Assembly: GCA_900545345.1 (NCBI GenBank)
Contig: UQYQ01000014.1
Location: 1-57,123, forward strand
DNA from: an uncultured Ruminococcus sp.
GTDB lineage: Bacteria; Bacillota; Clostridia; Oscillospirales; Ruminococcaceae
Direction: 5' to 3'
Length of the DNA: 57,123 bases
In this document: piece by piece, positions 27,939-37,600 of the stretch
Position numbering within the stretch: position 1 is the first letter of the stretch
How the letters are laid out: each line of letters starts with the position of its first letter
Notes under the pieces: generated by a model
The model's input: only the letters and a program-made list of their open reading frames with translations
Told to the model about the DNA's origin: nothing
Database searches by the model: none
Position numbers and translations under genes: made by a program

Positions 27939-28829
27939 CTAATCAAAAAAACTCATCTGGCTGTCACCATAACCCATTTTATACGCAGATATAATATCAC
28001 GCATATTGTATAAAATCCCGTACTTATCACATTCAGAAGTAAATATTCCCCACAGTTTTTTTACATTAGGAACAGTGCAGCTATATCTGTCACCATAATA
28101 ACGCTTATACTTCTCAGACAAATTATATTCGGGAAACAGATTGTCAATCTGTTTGAAATAATAGTCCCTTTGATTCTGTCTTAAAGTCATTCCGAAAGCG
28201 GGATAAATTGCTCTGACTCCGCATTCATGTGCAGTTTTGACTATATTAATTATATTAGCTTCACTGTTTTCAATAAAAGGAAGAACAGGCATTAGCGTAA
28301 TACCTGTAAACAATCCTGCATCTGACATTTCCGCAAGTGCTTTAAATCGCTCAGATGAAACTGATACATTCGGTTCTATAAGTTTACACAGCTTATCATC
28401 AGCAGTTGTTACAGTCATTTTGCAAAGTACAGGAGAATGCTCTGCTATACTTTTATAAATATCAATATCCCCTTTTATTAAATTAGATTTTGTTATTACC
28501 GTAACCCCGAATTCATATGCGTCTATAAGTTCTAACGCATGACGGGTAACAAGTTCAGTTTGCTCAAACGGATTATAAGGGTCACTCATTGAACCTGTAC
28601 CGATTATCCCTGTGCGAACTTTTCTTCTAAGCTCGTCACGAAGAATCTGAATACAGTTTTCTTTAACTCTAACTGTGTCAAAGTCTTTGATTTGATAACA
28701 ATCGCTTCTGCTGTCGCAGTAAATGCACCCGTGACAGCACCCTCTGTATAAATTCATGTTATAATCATTGCCAAACCAATCTGACGATTTATTTTTCTGT
28801 AAAATAGTTTTCGCAGGTATAGTTTTCAT
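27939..28829 (-). CDS. Radical SAM protein, SPL-like family
   Basis: 296 residues from the ATG at 28829, preceded by GGTGAT; longer starts at 28853 are possible. The cluster motif CCHGCIYC (CxxxCxxC) lies near residue 30 after NLYRGCCHG, then GTGSMSDPYNPFEQ and ITLMPVLPFIENSE, the pattern of the spore-photoproduct-lyase-like radical SAM family often annotated only as radical SAM protein. Substrate unknown. It is the first gene after the tyrosine T-box leader, where tyrS would be expected. Confidence 0.85.
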   Translation of the reverse strand: MKTIPAKTILQKNKSSDWFGNDYNMNLYRGCCHGCIYCDSRSDCYQIKDFDTVRVKENCIQILRDELRRKVRTGIIGTGSMSDPYNPFEQTELVTRHALELIDAYEFGVTVITKSNLIKGDIDIYKSIAEHSPVLCKMTVTTADDKLCKLIEPNVSVSSERFKALAEMSDAGLFTGITLMPVLPFIENSEANIINIVKTAHECGVRAIYPAFGMTLRQNQRDYYFKQIDNLFPEYNLSEKYKRYYGDRYSCTVPNVKKLWGIFTSECDKYGILYNMRDIISAYKMGYGDSQMSFFD

Positions 28830-28885
28830 ATTATCACCATACATCACATGCAAAGCATAAAATAAGTTTTCGCACTGAATGCAAT

Positions 28886-29127
28886 AAAAAATCCCCTGAC
28901 ATAAGCCAGAGGACGAATAAATCGTGGTACCACCTCAATTTATCACAGAAAAATTAATCATTACTCTGTGAACTCAAAACGCTTTAACGGGCGTTAAGCG
29001 AATAAACCTACTGTTTTCAGAATATCAGCTCCAAGATGTATTCACAAATCTCCTCATTACTTTCTCACACCGACCGAAAGCTCTCTTTGAACGATAAAGA
29101 TAAGCTACTTGTTCTCATCACAGCCTT
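28886..29127 (-). promoter_or_regulatory. T-box riboswitch, tyrosine type
   Basis: Minus-strand RNA shows the T-box parts in order: GATGAGAACAAGTA (stem I K-turn region), AGAGAGC and GGTCGGTGTGAGA (distal stem I), specifier loop GTGAATACATC with UAC (Tyr) followed by A, the antiterminator T-box AGGTGGTACCACG with UGGU to pair with the tRNA ACCA end, and a terminator stem TCCTCTG/CAGGGGA followed by a U run (28886-28915). Uncharged tRNA-Tyr would allow read-through. It is separated from tyrS by three genes. The 28,854-29,216 gap contains this leader and its promoter. Confidence 0.93.
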
Positions 29128-29139
29128 TTACATAGGTTT

Positions 29140-29168
29140 ATATTAACATATCCGATTTTAAATGTCAA
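29140..29168 (-). promoter_or_regulatory. Promoter of the T-box transcript
   Basis: Minus strand TTGACA, 17-base spacer, TAATAT with an upstream TGT (extended -10). Predicted start is near 29133, just before T-box stem I. Confidence 0.85.
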
Positions 29169-29216
29169 GAACCGATTAGTATTATCAAATATAAATGAAG
29201 TTATGGTATGAAAGTT

Positions 29217-29990
29217 TTAACAAAATTGTTTTTTAATCTGTTCTAAAGCACCCTTTTCAAGCCTTGAAACCTGTGCTTGTGAAATTCCAATGCTTTGTGC
29301 GACTTCCACTTGAGTTTTGCCCTGAAAAAATCTAAGACTTAGTATATTTTTCTCTCTGGGCATTAGTTTTGCAATTGCTTCTTTTAGTGATATCTCATTA
29401 AGCCAGCTTATATCATTGTTTCCGTCACCTATCTGGTCTAGCACAAATAAAGCGTCGCCTGAATCTGAATATACAGGCTCATATATTGAAATCGGATCGC
29501 ATATTGATTCAAGCGCTGTAACAACTTCTGAAGGTTTAGCTTCTATCATTTTGGCGATTTCTTCGATTTTAGGTTCACGCTGATGCTCGTTTATATATTT
29601 CTCCTTTGCCTGCATCGCCTTATATGCCAAGTCTCTAAGCGAACGGCTTACACGTATAGGAAAGTTGTCCCTTAAATATCTTCTTATTTCTCCCAAAATC
29701 ATCGGGAATGCATATGTTGAAAATTTAACTTCATATTCAAGTGAAAAATTATCTATTGCTTTTATAAGTCCTACTACTCCAACTTGAAATAAATCATCAG
29801 GTGAATCTCCTCTTCCTGCGAACATCTGTAAAACACTAAGCACCAGCCTGAGATTTCCGTTGATTAAATCTTCTCTCGCTTTTTTATCGCCTGCTTTAAC
29901 TTTTTTAAGAAGCTCCAGTTTCTCTGATTCTTTTAAAGTAGGAAGCTCTGATGTATTAACACCGCTTATCTCAACCTTATTATATTGCAT
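29217..29990 (-). CDS. sigG: Sporulation sigma factor SigG
   Basis: 257 residues from the ATG at 29990, with GGAG nine bases upstream. The N-terminus MQYNKVEISGVNTSELPTL is the SigG hallmark (NKVEICGVNTSKLP in relatives), followed by regions 2 (DDLFQVGVVGLIKAIDNF, KFSTYAFPMILGEIRRYL), 3 and 4 (TQVEVAQSIGISQAQVSRLE). It directs late forespore gene expression, so the organism of this part can probably form endospores. Here it stands alone, not behind sigE/spoIIGA. Confidence 0.95.
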   Translation of the reverse strand: MQYNKVEISGVNTSELPTLKESEKLELLKKVKAGDKKAREDLINGNLRLVLSVLQMFAGRGDSPDDLFQVGVVGLIKAIDNFSLEYEVKFSTYAFPMILGEIRRYLRDNFPIRVSRSLRDLAYKAMQAKEKYINEHQREPKIEEIAKMIEAKPSEVVTALESICDPISIYEPVYSDSGDALFVLDQIGDGNNDISWLNEISLKEAIAKLMPREKNILSLRFFQGKTQVEVAQSIGISQAQVSRLEKGALEQIKKQFC

Positions 29991-30020
29991 ATTAATCTTC
30001 TCCAACAATTAATTTAATAT

Positions 30021-30049
30021 AATTATTGGCTTTGTAAATTTTAATATGC
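30021..30049 (-). promoter_or_regulatory. Possible forespore-type promoter of sigG
   Basis: Minus strand GCATA, 17 bases, AATAATT. This resembles the GHATR...CATnnTA layout of sigma-G promoters, with two mismatches in the -10. sigG is autoregulated in Bacillus, so position and pattern fit, but the match is weak. Confidence 0.35.
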
Positions 30050-30154
30050 AAAAAATCGATAAGATGTAAAGTGAAATATCTGGAATAAAAATTTCCCAGT
30101 ACAGATTAAGTTATTAAACCAAAGTGGACAAAAAAATACAAAATTACAATGTCA

Positions 30155-30190
30155 AACAAAGCCCTGTTCAATTCTGAACAAGGCTTTGTT
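30155..30190. terminator. Terminator at the end of the pilus operon
   Basis: A 16-bp stem AACAAAGCC...TGTTCA / TGAACA...GGCTTTGTT with a 4-base loop; U run better on the plus side, but it sits 25 bases after the last sortase gene on the minus strand and probably ends that transcript. Confidence 0.75.
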
Positions 30191-30214
30191 TATATTTTTT
30201 AATGATAAAAAACT

Positions 30215-30841
30215 CTATTTATCTTTTAAAACTGCTCTTACAGCTACCCTGCTGTAACCGCTCCATGTACAAGTAAACAATGTCAAATCCCAGTTATCCT
30301 GATTATCTCTCATAAGAAAAGAATTGCCGCCGTCTATAAGCTCTGACTGGATAACTTCATATTCATAGCTAACTCCGTCAGCTGTTACAAAAATAATTTC
30401 ATCATCCGGATTAAGCTTATTAATTTTATCAAAAAAAGATGTATAGTTATGTGCAGCAATAATCAGATTACTGTGTTTTATGCTTCCGTAATATCGGCAA
30501 GGTGCAATATCAAGATTTGCATAGCTCCAATCTTTCATAACGGGAAGCTCTGTATCAATAGACGGAATATAAATCACACCGATATAAAGCTTTCCGTCAA
30601 CTTCAATCGCCGGAACATAGCTGTCATCCTTTGACAGATATTCGTCAACTTTTTTTGCCTTGGCTTCACTGCTTTTTACAGTAGTTTCGGGCATTTTTTC
30701 AAGAAGCTCCGAAAGTGCCTGATTAGCGAATTTTTCTGCACGGCTTGATTCATAGTTATTCCACAAAACAAGGGACAACGATGCCAAAAGCAACACTGCC
30801 CCAAGTATTATGAATAAACTTCCTAGTTTATTCTTTATCAT
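30215..30841 (-). CDS. Sortase, second enzyme of the pilus locus
   Basis: 208 residues from the ATG at 30841, overlapping the previous gene by 14 bases. A single N-terminal membrane segment (about 8-27) and catalytic His131 (AAHNYTSFF), Cys191 (LFTCTWSGYSR) and Arg198 are visible. It lacks the C-terminal membrane segment and DPF lid of class C enzymes, so it may attach finished pili or the LPQTG protein to the wall rather than polymerise pilin. The subclass cannot be fixed by eye. Confidence 0.88.
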   Translation of the reverse strand: MIKNKLGSLFIILGAVLLLASLSLVLWNNYESSRAEKFANQALSELLEKMPETTVKSSEAKAKKVDEYLSKDDSYVPAIEVDGKLYIGVIYIPSIDTELPVMKDWSYANLDIAPCRYYGSIKHSNLIIAAHNYTSFFDKINKLNPDDEIIFVTADGVSYEYEVIQSELIDGGNSFLMRDNQDNWDLTLFTCTWSGYSRVAVRAVLKDK

Positions 30842-32069
30842 TTTTACTGCCTTTCTTTGCAATTATTCTTACACCAACTGCAATTAGTACAAGTCCTGCA
30901 CCGGCTAATATCGGAACCGGCCACCAAAGCTGACCTGTCTGCGGAAGCCAAGGCTCATACGAAAGAACCAAATGATTTTTAGCATTTTCAAGCTCCTCCA
31001 AAGCTTTTTTGATTTCTTCATCAGTAGAATCAATATAACTCAGAGTTCTCTTTGCTCTTTCTAATGCTTCTTTAAATCTTTTCCAGCTTTCAGGAGTATA
31101 ATCGTCCTCAGGAAACTCCTCGTATTCTTCAATCCGCCTTTTTAATTCTTCCTTAGGCGGAAGTGTAGTAACGGTAGTTGTCACTGTTGTCGGTTCTGAA
31201 GTGATTGTTTTAGTTTTTGTTTTGGTTACAGTCTTAGTTTTAGTCTTGGTTACAGTTTTTGATGTATTAGAAGTAGTTTTTTCCGGCGGATTATATGTAT
31301 TAACAATCAAGAACTGAGTATCGTTCTTAACTACATTAACGGTATATCCCTTAGCAACAACCTTTTCTTTAACTCGCCAAGAAATAGTATCCTCGGATTC
31401 CCACTCATAATACCAGCCATTAGATGCATTAAGCTTTATCGTTTTTTTAAGCTTCTCATTTGCATAAAGTTCAACCGAAATTTCTTTAGGTCTTACTGCT
31501 GACATACCCTCATCATTTGACCAGACTTTTCTTAAAGAATAGGAAACTTTCTTCTTTTCGGGAATTTCCTCTATTCTGAATTTGGGATATACAGTTTTTG
31601 CTTCATTTTTTTCTTTAAGTTCAACTATCGACGATGAAGGAATAAAACGATATTTTGAAGTTGAGTATTCCTTACCTGTTATTAGATATATTCCTGATTT
31701 CAGATTGCTTAAAACTAAACGCCCCTGATTATCTGTTTTTCCCGTTGCATCAGCAGGTACACCGTCGAGTATTGCATAGTTTTCCAATGTATATGCATCC
31801 CGCTGAACAGAAGATGCAGACATATCGTCAAACGAAACAGGATATTTTCTAAAATCACCTTCTAAAGTAAAACCACCTGAAGAATTCCTTGAACCTATGC
31901 GGTAAACGCTCCACTCAAGATTTTCAATCGGTTTAGAGTCGCTGGAACAAATTAGTGTCAATGTACAATTCTTATCTGCAGCAAAACTCGGGAAAATCGT
32001 TACTGCAACGAGCATAAACATCATAAGTAAAACCGCAATACAAGAACATATATTGTTTTTGCTGTGCAT
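30828..32069 (-). CDS. LPQTG-anchored surface protein with Cna_B and FIVAR-like domains
   Basis: 413 residues. Signal peptide (about 1-30), a SpaA-like prealbumin domain (about 35-150), a Cna_B domain (KVWSNDEG...ISVELYANEK, about 165-250), a Thr/Lys linker, a FIVAR-like helical module (YTPESWKRFKEALERAK, about 325-370) and LPQTG at 375-379 with membrane segment and basic tail. Likely a minor pilin or wall-anchoring base subunit. It lies between the two sortases, which suggests one of them uses it as a substrate. Confidence 0.85.
   Translation of the reverse strand: MHSKNNICSCIAVLLMMFMLVAVTIFPSFAADKNCTLTLICSSDSKPIENLEWSVYRIGSRNSSGGFTLEGDFRKYPVSFDDMSASSVQRDAYTLENYAILDGVPADATGKTDNQGRLVLSNLKSGIYLITGKEYSTSKYRFIPSSSIVELKEKNEAKTVYPKFRIEEIPEKKKVSYSLRKVWSNDEGMSAVRPKEISVELYANEKLKKTIKLNASNGWYYEWESEDTISWRVKEKVVAKGYTVNVVKNDTQFLIVNTYNPPEKTTSNTSKTVTKTKTKTVTKTKTKTITSEPTTVTTTVTTLPPKEELKRRIEEYEEFPEDDYTPESWKRFKEALERAKRTLSYIDSTDEEIKKALEELENAKNHLVLSYEPWLPQTGQLWWPVPILAGAGLVLIAVGVRIIAKKGSKNDKE
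31200..31260 (-). repeat. Short tandem repeat coding for a Thr-Lys linker
   Basis: A 24-base unit (KTVTKTKT) occurs about 2.5 times in the LPQTG protein. Such linkers span cell wall; repeat number may vary between strains. Confidence 0.7.
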
Positions 32070-32090
32070 AAATTTCCCTCCTTGTAAATT

Positions 32091-32993
32091 TTATAAATTG
32101 ATTTTATCGTCTTTTGAAAGTGTCTCTTCCGGAGTCTTTAACCTGCCGCTGATTCTTACTTTGCGCTTTTTTATTCTTCCGGAAAATATCCAGTAGATAA
32201 TCAAAATCACCAATAAAGGCACAGCAACAAAAGGCACTACAGTTATTGATTCAATTTGAACAGCGTCAGCAGATACCGATGACTTACCGCCATCTATAAG
32301 ATTATCTGTTCTATGCGCTCTGACGAGGAGTCTATGAGAATTGATACCATAAGGTGTGCATGTCATAAGAGTAACCAAATCTTTCCCCGGTACACATATA
32401 AGCTTATCCATTTGGTTAGGCTCAACTATATTTATTTCTTCAACTTCATATGTATAAACATCTTTTAGAACAGTAATTGTAAAAGTATCACCGACAATAA
32501 GCTGATCAAGATCAGAAAAAAGCTTCGCCGAAGGTAATCCTCTATGTGCAGAAATTACAGAATGATTTCCAGCACCTCCTATAGGAAGCGTAGAACCCTG
32601 CAAATGACCGATAGCAATACTTAAACCCCCCTCACCGGTGCCATGATATATCGGAAGCTCAACTCTTATCTGCGGTATAGATATATATCCCATAACACCA
32701 TTTCCGGATACATTTAATATATTATCATAATCAGGAATTTCTTCATAATCAACAAAAGGATCACGAAGTTTTCTTACCTCTTTATTATATGCCTTTGCAT
32801 CATTCATCACTTTCTTGTAATCTACTTCACTAAGTTCTTCAACCGCTTCCTGATAAACAGCAATTGCACGGCTTTGCGTATGTGAATTCCACCAATTGCT
32901 TATTACGGGATAAAGCATTACGGAGAGCCCCACCAGTAAAATTATAACTAACAAAATAGTTGATAATGATACTTTTTTCTTTTTCTTACTCAT
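32091..32993 (-). CDS. srtC: Class C (pilin-polymerising) sortase
   Basis: 300 residues from the ATG at 32993, preceded by GGGAGGG. Two membrane segments (about 11-30 and 255-275), lid motif DPF at 78-80, catalytic His150 (SAHRGL), Cys212 (LMTCTPYG) and Arg221 (SHRLLVRA) define a class C sortase, which joins pilin subunits through the LPXTG threonine and a pilin lysine. It lies directly after the major pilin gene, the normal place. Confidence 0.93.
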   Translation of the reverse strand: MSKKKKKVSLSTILLVIILLVGLSVMLYPVISNWWNSHTQSRAIAVYQEAVEELSEVDYKKVMNDAKAYNKEVRKLRDPFVDYEEIPDYDNILNVSGNGVMGYISIPQIRVELPIYHGTGEGGLSIAIGHLQGSTLPIGGAGNHSVISAHRGLPSAKLFSDLDQLIVGDTFTITVLKDVYTYEVEEINIVEPNQMDKLICVPGKDLVTLMTCTPYGINSHRLLVRAHRTDNLIDGGKSSVSADAVQIESITVVPFVAVPLLVILIIYWIFSGRIKKRKVRISGRLKTPEETLSKDDKINL

Positions 32994-33010
32994 GAAGCCC
33001 TCCCTAATGC

Positions 33011-33031
33011 CTGCCGGCATAACACCGGCAG
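33011..33031 (-). promoter_or_regulatory. GC-rich hairpin between pilin and srtC
   Basis: CTGCCGG/CCGGCAG stem with a 7-base loop, in an otherwise AT-rich gap of 76 bases, shortly before the srtC ribosome site. No U run follows, so it is not a standard terminator; it may protect pilin mRNA ends or lower read-through into srtC. Confidence 0.55.
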
Positions 33032-33069
33032 ACAAACTCAGGTATTTATAAATTTTTTTTGCTTAATTA

Positions 33070-34602
33070 TTAAGCCTCATTTTTCTTTCTGATCTTAACA
33101 ACCAAAAGAAGAGCAGCAGCAACAGCTAAAATTCCGCCGCCGATATAGAAAATTGTTGTACCGATTCCACCTGTTTCAGGAAGCTGTGAACCCTTGTTGT
33201 TCTCAACCTGTGTCTCTACAATACCCTCTGTAACATCACCGGCTACACCATTAAGCTTAATAGCTGTAAGCTCATCTGCTGCATTTGAACCTGTGTATTC
33301 TACATCATGTACATCGTCTGCAGTAATAACAAGCTCAATCGGAGTTGCAAGCAGATTATATCCTGATGGAGCTCTGGTTTCCTTTAGTGAATATGTACCT
33401 TCATCAAGACCAATGATTGCAATTTTACCGTTGGCATCTGTTTTTAAAGTAGTAGCGTCATCTTCACTATCTACCCATTCCTTAACCTTGCCATTTTCAA
33501 CAACTAACCATTTTCCGTTATGTGAAAGTTTGAATTCAGCGTCTTTAAGCTTTGTTTGCGGGTTTTCACCGTCAACCTTCAATACATCAAGTTCATAAGT
33601 AAATACTACAACCTGATCCTTTGGAGTTTCACCGGTTTCACCCTCGCCGCCCTGGTTAGGGTTGTTTGAGAATTCAAGATAAACTTCGTTAGGGTTACCA
33701 GGAAGTCCTATAACTGCGTCTGCGTTAACCTTTGCTGAATACTCAACAACGATTTTCGAATCAGCTGTAATATCAACTCCCAGAGTCTTAACATCAGTAA
33801 ATGAAATATCAATTGAAGTGCCGTTAGCAGTTACAGTATATTTTGAAGCGTCAATAGTTGTGTCGCCAACCTTAACTGTTACATCATTGTTGAATGTAAG
33901 GCCTGCACTAAGTGTATCATGGAAAATATACTTATATGTCTTATAATCAGAGATGTTTGAAGGCATTGTACCTGTCAGTTTGAAAGGAACTGATTCGCCG
34001 ATATCATAGTCAGCTACATCCTGCCATGCATCTGCAACACCGTCATCATTGTCCTGAAGTTTTTTCTCAACTGTAGGAACACCTGTTTTCGGTGTAGCTG
34101 TTGCATCTTTAACAATCTTAATAATAAACTTTGTTGCTGCGTCCTGACCATCAACCTTCTTGGTATCTTTGATCAAATAATAACCGGCATCAAGACCGTT
34201 GATTACTGTAGAAGAATCAGATGATTCCTTAGTTACAGCAGTTGCTGTTAGATTTGCACCGATAACCTGAGCGAATATATCCATTTGCTCAGCTGTTGCT
34301 TTTTCGATAGCCTTAGCAACAGTAGCAGCAGAATCAGCGTCTGTGAAAAGACTGCCGATTTTTCCGTCAGCTTTAAGTGCTGTCAAAGCAGCTGTACCGT
34401 TTACACCAGTTCCCCACTCGATGTTTGAAAGAGTGCTTCCGTCAAGATCACCGGTGAAAATTTGATAAGCACCGTATGTGTGACCTGTCTTTGTACCATT
34501 GATCGTAAGATCATAAGCAAAAGACGAAACAGCAGTTGCAGCTGCCAAAGCAGCTGACACGAAAATCGATGAAACAATTTTCAAAAGTTTTGCTTTTTTC
34601 AT
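33070..34602 (-). CDS. Major pilin, LPETG-anchored, isopeptide-containing
   Basis: 510 residues. Signal peptide MKKAKLLKIVSSIFVSAALA..., an N-terminal domain, a YKTYKYIFHDTLSAGLTF Ig-like pilin domain, a C-terminal SpaA domain with E-box GTYSLKETRAPSGYNLL, and LPETG at 474-478 followed by membrane helix and KIRKKNEA tail. The TGVPTVEKKL segment near residue 175 offers candidate pilin lysines. This is the SpaH/EbpB-type backbone design; the subunit is polymerised by the class C sortase encoded next. Confidence 0.92.
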   Translation of the reverse strand: MKKAKLLKIVSSIFVSAALAAATAVSSFAYDLTINGTKTGHTYGAYQIFTGDLDGSTLSNIEWGTGVNGTAALTALKADGKIGSLFTDADSAATVAKAIEKATAEQMDIFAQVIGANLTATAVTKESSDSSTVINGLDAGYYLIKDTKKVDGQDAATKFIIKIVKDATATPKTGVPTVEKKLQDNDDGVADAWQDVADYDIGESVPFKLTGTMPSNISDYKTYKYIFHDTLSAGLTFNNDVTVKVGDTTIDASKYTVTANGTSIDISFTDVKTLGVDITADSKIVVEYSAKVNADAVIGLPGNPNEVYLEFSNNPNQGGEGETGETPKDQVVVFTYELDVLKVDGENPQTKLKDAEFKLSHNGKWLVVENGKVKEWVDSEDDATTLKTDANGKIAIIGLDEGTYSLKETRAPSGYNLLATPIELVITADDVHDVEYTGSNAADELTAIKLNGVAGDVTEGIVETQVENNKGSQLPETGGIGTTIFYIGGGILAVAAALLLVVKIRKKNEA

Positions 34603-34629
34603 AATAATTTCTCCTTTGAATTATTTATT

Positions 34630-37600
34630 TTAAGATTGATCTGACAGATGTCCGCGAAGTATTCTCAAAGCAGCGAGTGCTCCAATGGCAAGCACTGCGC
34701 CTGCTACGAAAAACCACACTGTTCCGATCGATCCTGTTTCCGGCATATGTCCGATAACAATCTTAGTTGATTTGTTTGTTATGGTAATCAGTCCTGTTGA
34801 ACCGCTTCCATTTCCTATATAGCTTACCTTATTGTCGTCAAGATGTGTTGTTTCAACCACATAATAATAATACTTATTGCCATTAATATCGGTTGGTTCA
34901 ACACCTTCTTTGAATGACATGTTCCAGTTATTTGCAACATCAAGCCTGAATTTTTCTGTTTTCCACAATTCCGCATCAGACGGCAATGTTCCGTCAAGCT
35001 GCTTTGTTATTGAACGATAAACCTGGAACTCAATAAAGTCAACCAAAGGTGTGCCATCTTTATTGTCATAAGTACGCCATACTTTTTCAACAGTCAGCCC
35101 GGCAGTGTTCGTAATAGTAACTGTGTCACTTGCATTTAAACTGTTTCCGACATAATATGGTCTGTATTCACCATCGCTGTCACTGCCTATCTCATAACTC
35201 TTGCCATTTAAAGTATATGAAACTTCTTTGACATAATAATAAACCGGCAATCCCGAATCAGTTCCGTTAGGAAGGTCATTCCATGTGCAAGACCAATTAT
35301 TAGCCGCACCTAATGTAACCTGGCTGTTTTCAACCGGAACAATATCTGCAGGAAATCCTTCGGTCATATTTGTTGTCGACTTATAAAGCTGTACAGTAAC
35401 TGAGTCATTCATATGTTTGTCATTTCCATCAGCCCAAATTTTATTTGCCTTAACAGAAATATATTTATAGTTTTGAATGTTTAAATTACCGCCGTTGCTG
35501 ACTATAGTATAATTCTTAGCCTCATCAGGTATTGATACTTCATTTGGCAGAACACCAACAGTAAAGTACCTCGGTTTTTCAAGCTTAACATAACCGCTTG
35601 GCGGTGTTTTTTCAACAATCTTATATACTGAATCATTGTCAAGATGCATTTTGTACAATTCATCTTTTGATACATTTAAATCAGCAGGTGTATCGTCCGA
35701 TGAACCCCACTCTTTAACAATACTCGTATCAGTTTCTTTATTATTGTTTTCGTCAAACTCCTTAGAAATAACCTTTGCAGGAAGCCAGCTGCTGCCATCC
35801 CATTTATATAAATTAAAAGCGGCATCAAGTCTTACAGAATAATTACCTACATCGATTTTCTTTATATTAAAATACTCTTTACCTTTTATAGTACCTTCCT
35901 GCGACGATGTCAGTACAAATTCACTGTCAACGGTCGATTGTTCGATATTCATTGCAGTATTAACAGAAACACTGTTAACAACACCGACCGTATCATCATC
36001 ACTGCTTCCCTCAGGTCTTCTTCCTAAGTACTTATAAACAATTTTTAAAGGCGTTTCATCAGGTACTGTCATAGTGAGCTTTGCAGCGTAAGGATGAACT
36101 TCCTCACCTTTAAAGGTAACAGATTCGATATTTATCGAACTGTCCGTAGTACCGAATTTAAAATCACCTGAATAATTTTTCAAGTCAGTTTTAAATACAT
36201 ATCTTCCATTTGAATCGAAGGTTATCCATTCGTATGAACCATTTACAATCCAACAGCCGCAACCACTGTTCGGCGTGCCTGAAAGTACAATTTCACAATG
36301 TGATGTACTTAAATAATCAGTGATAGCAACCTCGGTGTGTTCAGCATTCCACTCGCCGACTATACCCGCTTTTTCTTCAGCTGAAGCCACAGGATTATTA
36401 TCAAGTACATACTGGTACATACTGCTGTCAAGCTCAACATCTTCACCGTTAGGACCGCCGCCTATATGGTATATCTTAATTGAGTCAAGATATATGTTTA
36501 TTCCTCCGGGATCATTACAAGGTACACCATCCTCAAATGTATGCGCCTTTATAATATCCGTTAAAATTAACTTATCATCTCTTGATAAATCATCACCATC
36601 AGGATTAATCTTAACTTCATACTGAATATATCCGGCAGCCTGCTTTTCATTTGACAAGCCTTTTGTTAACACTGCCTCTTCAAATTTCTGAGTCTGAGTT
36701 ACTTCATCATACTTGCCTGATTCATCTCTGAGCTTATTGACAACAGAAACGCCGCCTTTGCTGAGCAGTTTATCAAACTCTTCAGCATTTACTTTAAGTG
36801 AATATTTCAATTGCTCTAAACTTCCGCAATCTGTTAAATTCACAAAGAATTTCAGTATTCCATCAGCTTCATCATAATTATAATAAGTATTTGCATTGGA
36901 AGACGAAACTTCGCCTATATAACCTCCCCAATTACCATTAATACTGCCATATAGCGTAAAGCCTTCAGGGAGTGTATCAACAAGTGTATAAGCTTCCTTA
37001 TACCTGCCTTTGTCAATATTTATAATATAATCAAACTTATAATAGCTAACCCCGTCAACCTTTATTTTTTCAAACTGTCCGATAGACTTAGATGTAGTAC
37101 CTGTAGTCTGCTGCTCTATACTTATCGAGCCATCATATTTGTGATAAGGCGTCTGACTGGTATCGACATTTTCATATGGAAGCGGGTCTTTAGCTTCTTT
37201 CCCGTTAAATGTTACCTTATTGTTAAAAATAACTGTCTGACCCTTTTCAACTTCGCTTATAACAGCAGTTGTTTCATAATTTATAATAATCTTTGTTACA
37301 TCATCAAGAGCATCCGAATCACTGAATTCAATATCGAATGATTTTAAATTTGCCGATGAATCAGTTACCGAATAACAATCACTGCTCAGTTTTTGATTAG
37401 TTGATGCATCGGTTATTGTCAAAGCCTTTAGCTGTTCCGGTGAAATATAGTGTAAATCAACATTCTGACTGTCATTTGCAAGAGCAATATCATTTAAAGT
37501 TAATCCTTTAAACTTACCAGCTTCCTGCTCAATAGTTATAGTCCAAGGAATAGTCATTAAACCGTTTTCTTCGTCAAGCGTTGCTTCACCGTGCTTCTTT

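Noticed and set aside
31200..31260. Tandem repeat considered as a mobile or CRISPR-like repeat
   Set aside because: It is in frame and encodes a Thr/Lys linker in a wall protein; a coding repeat explains it.
33061..33075. 15-bp palindrome GCTTAATTATTAAGC over the pilin stop
   Set aside because: AT-rich and followed by an A run in the transcript, so not a terminator; probably chance around stop codons.
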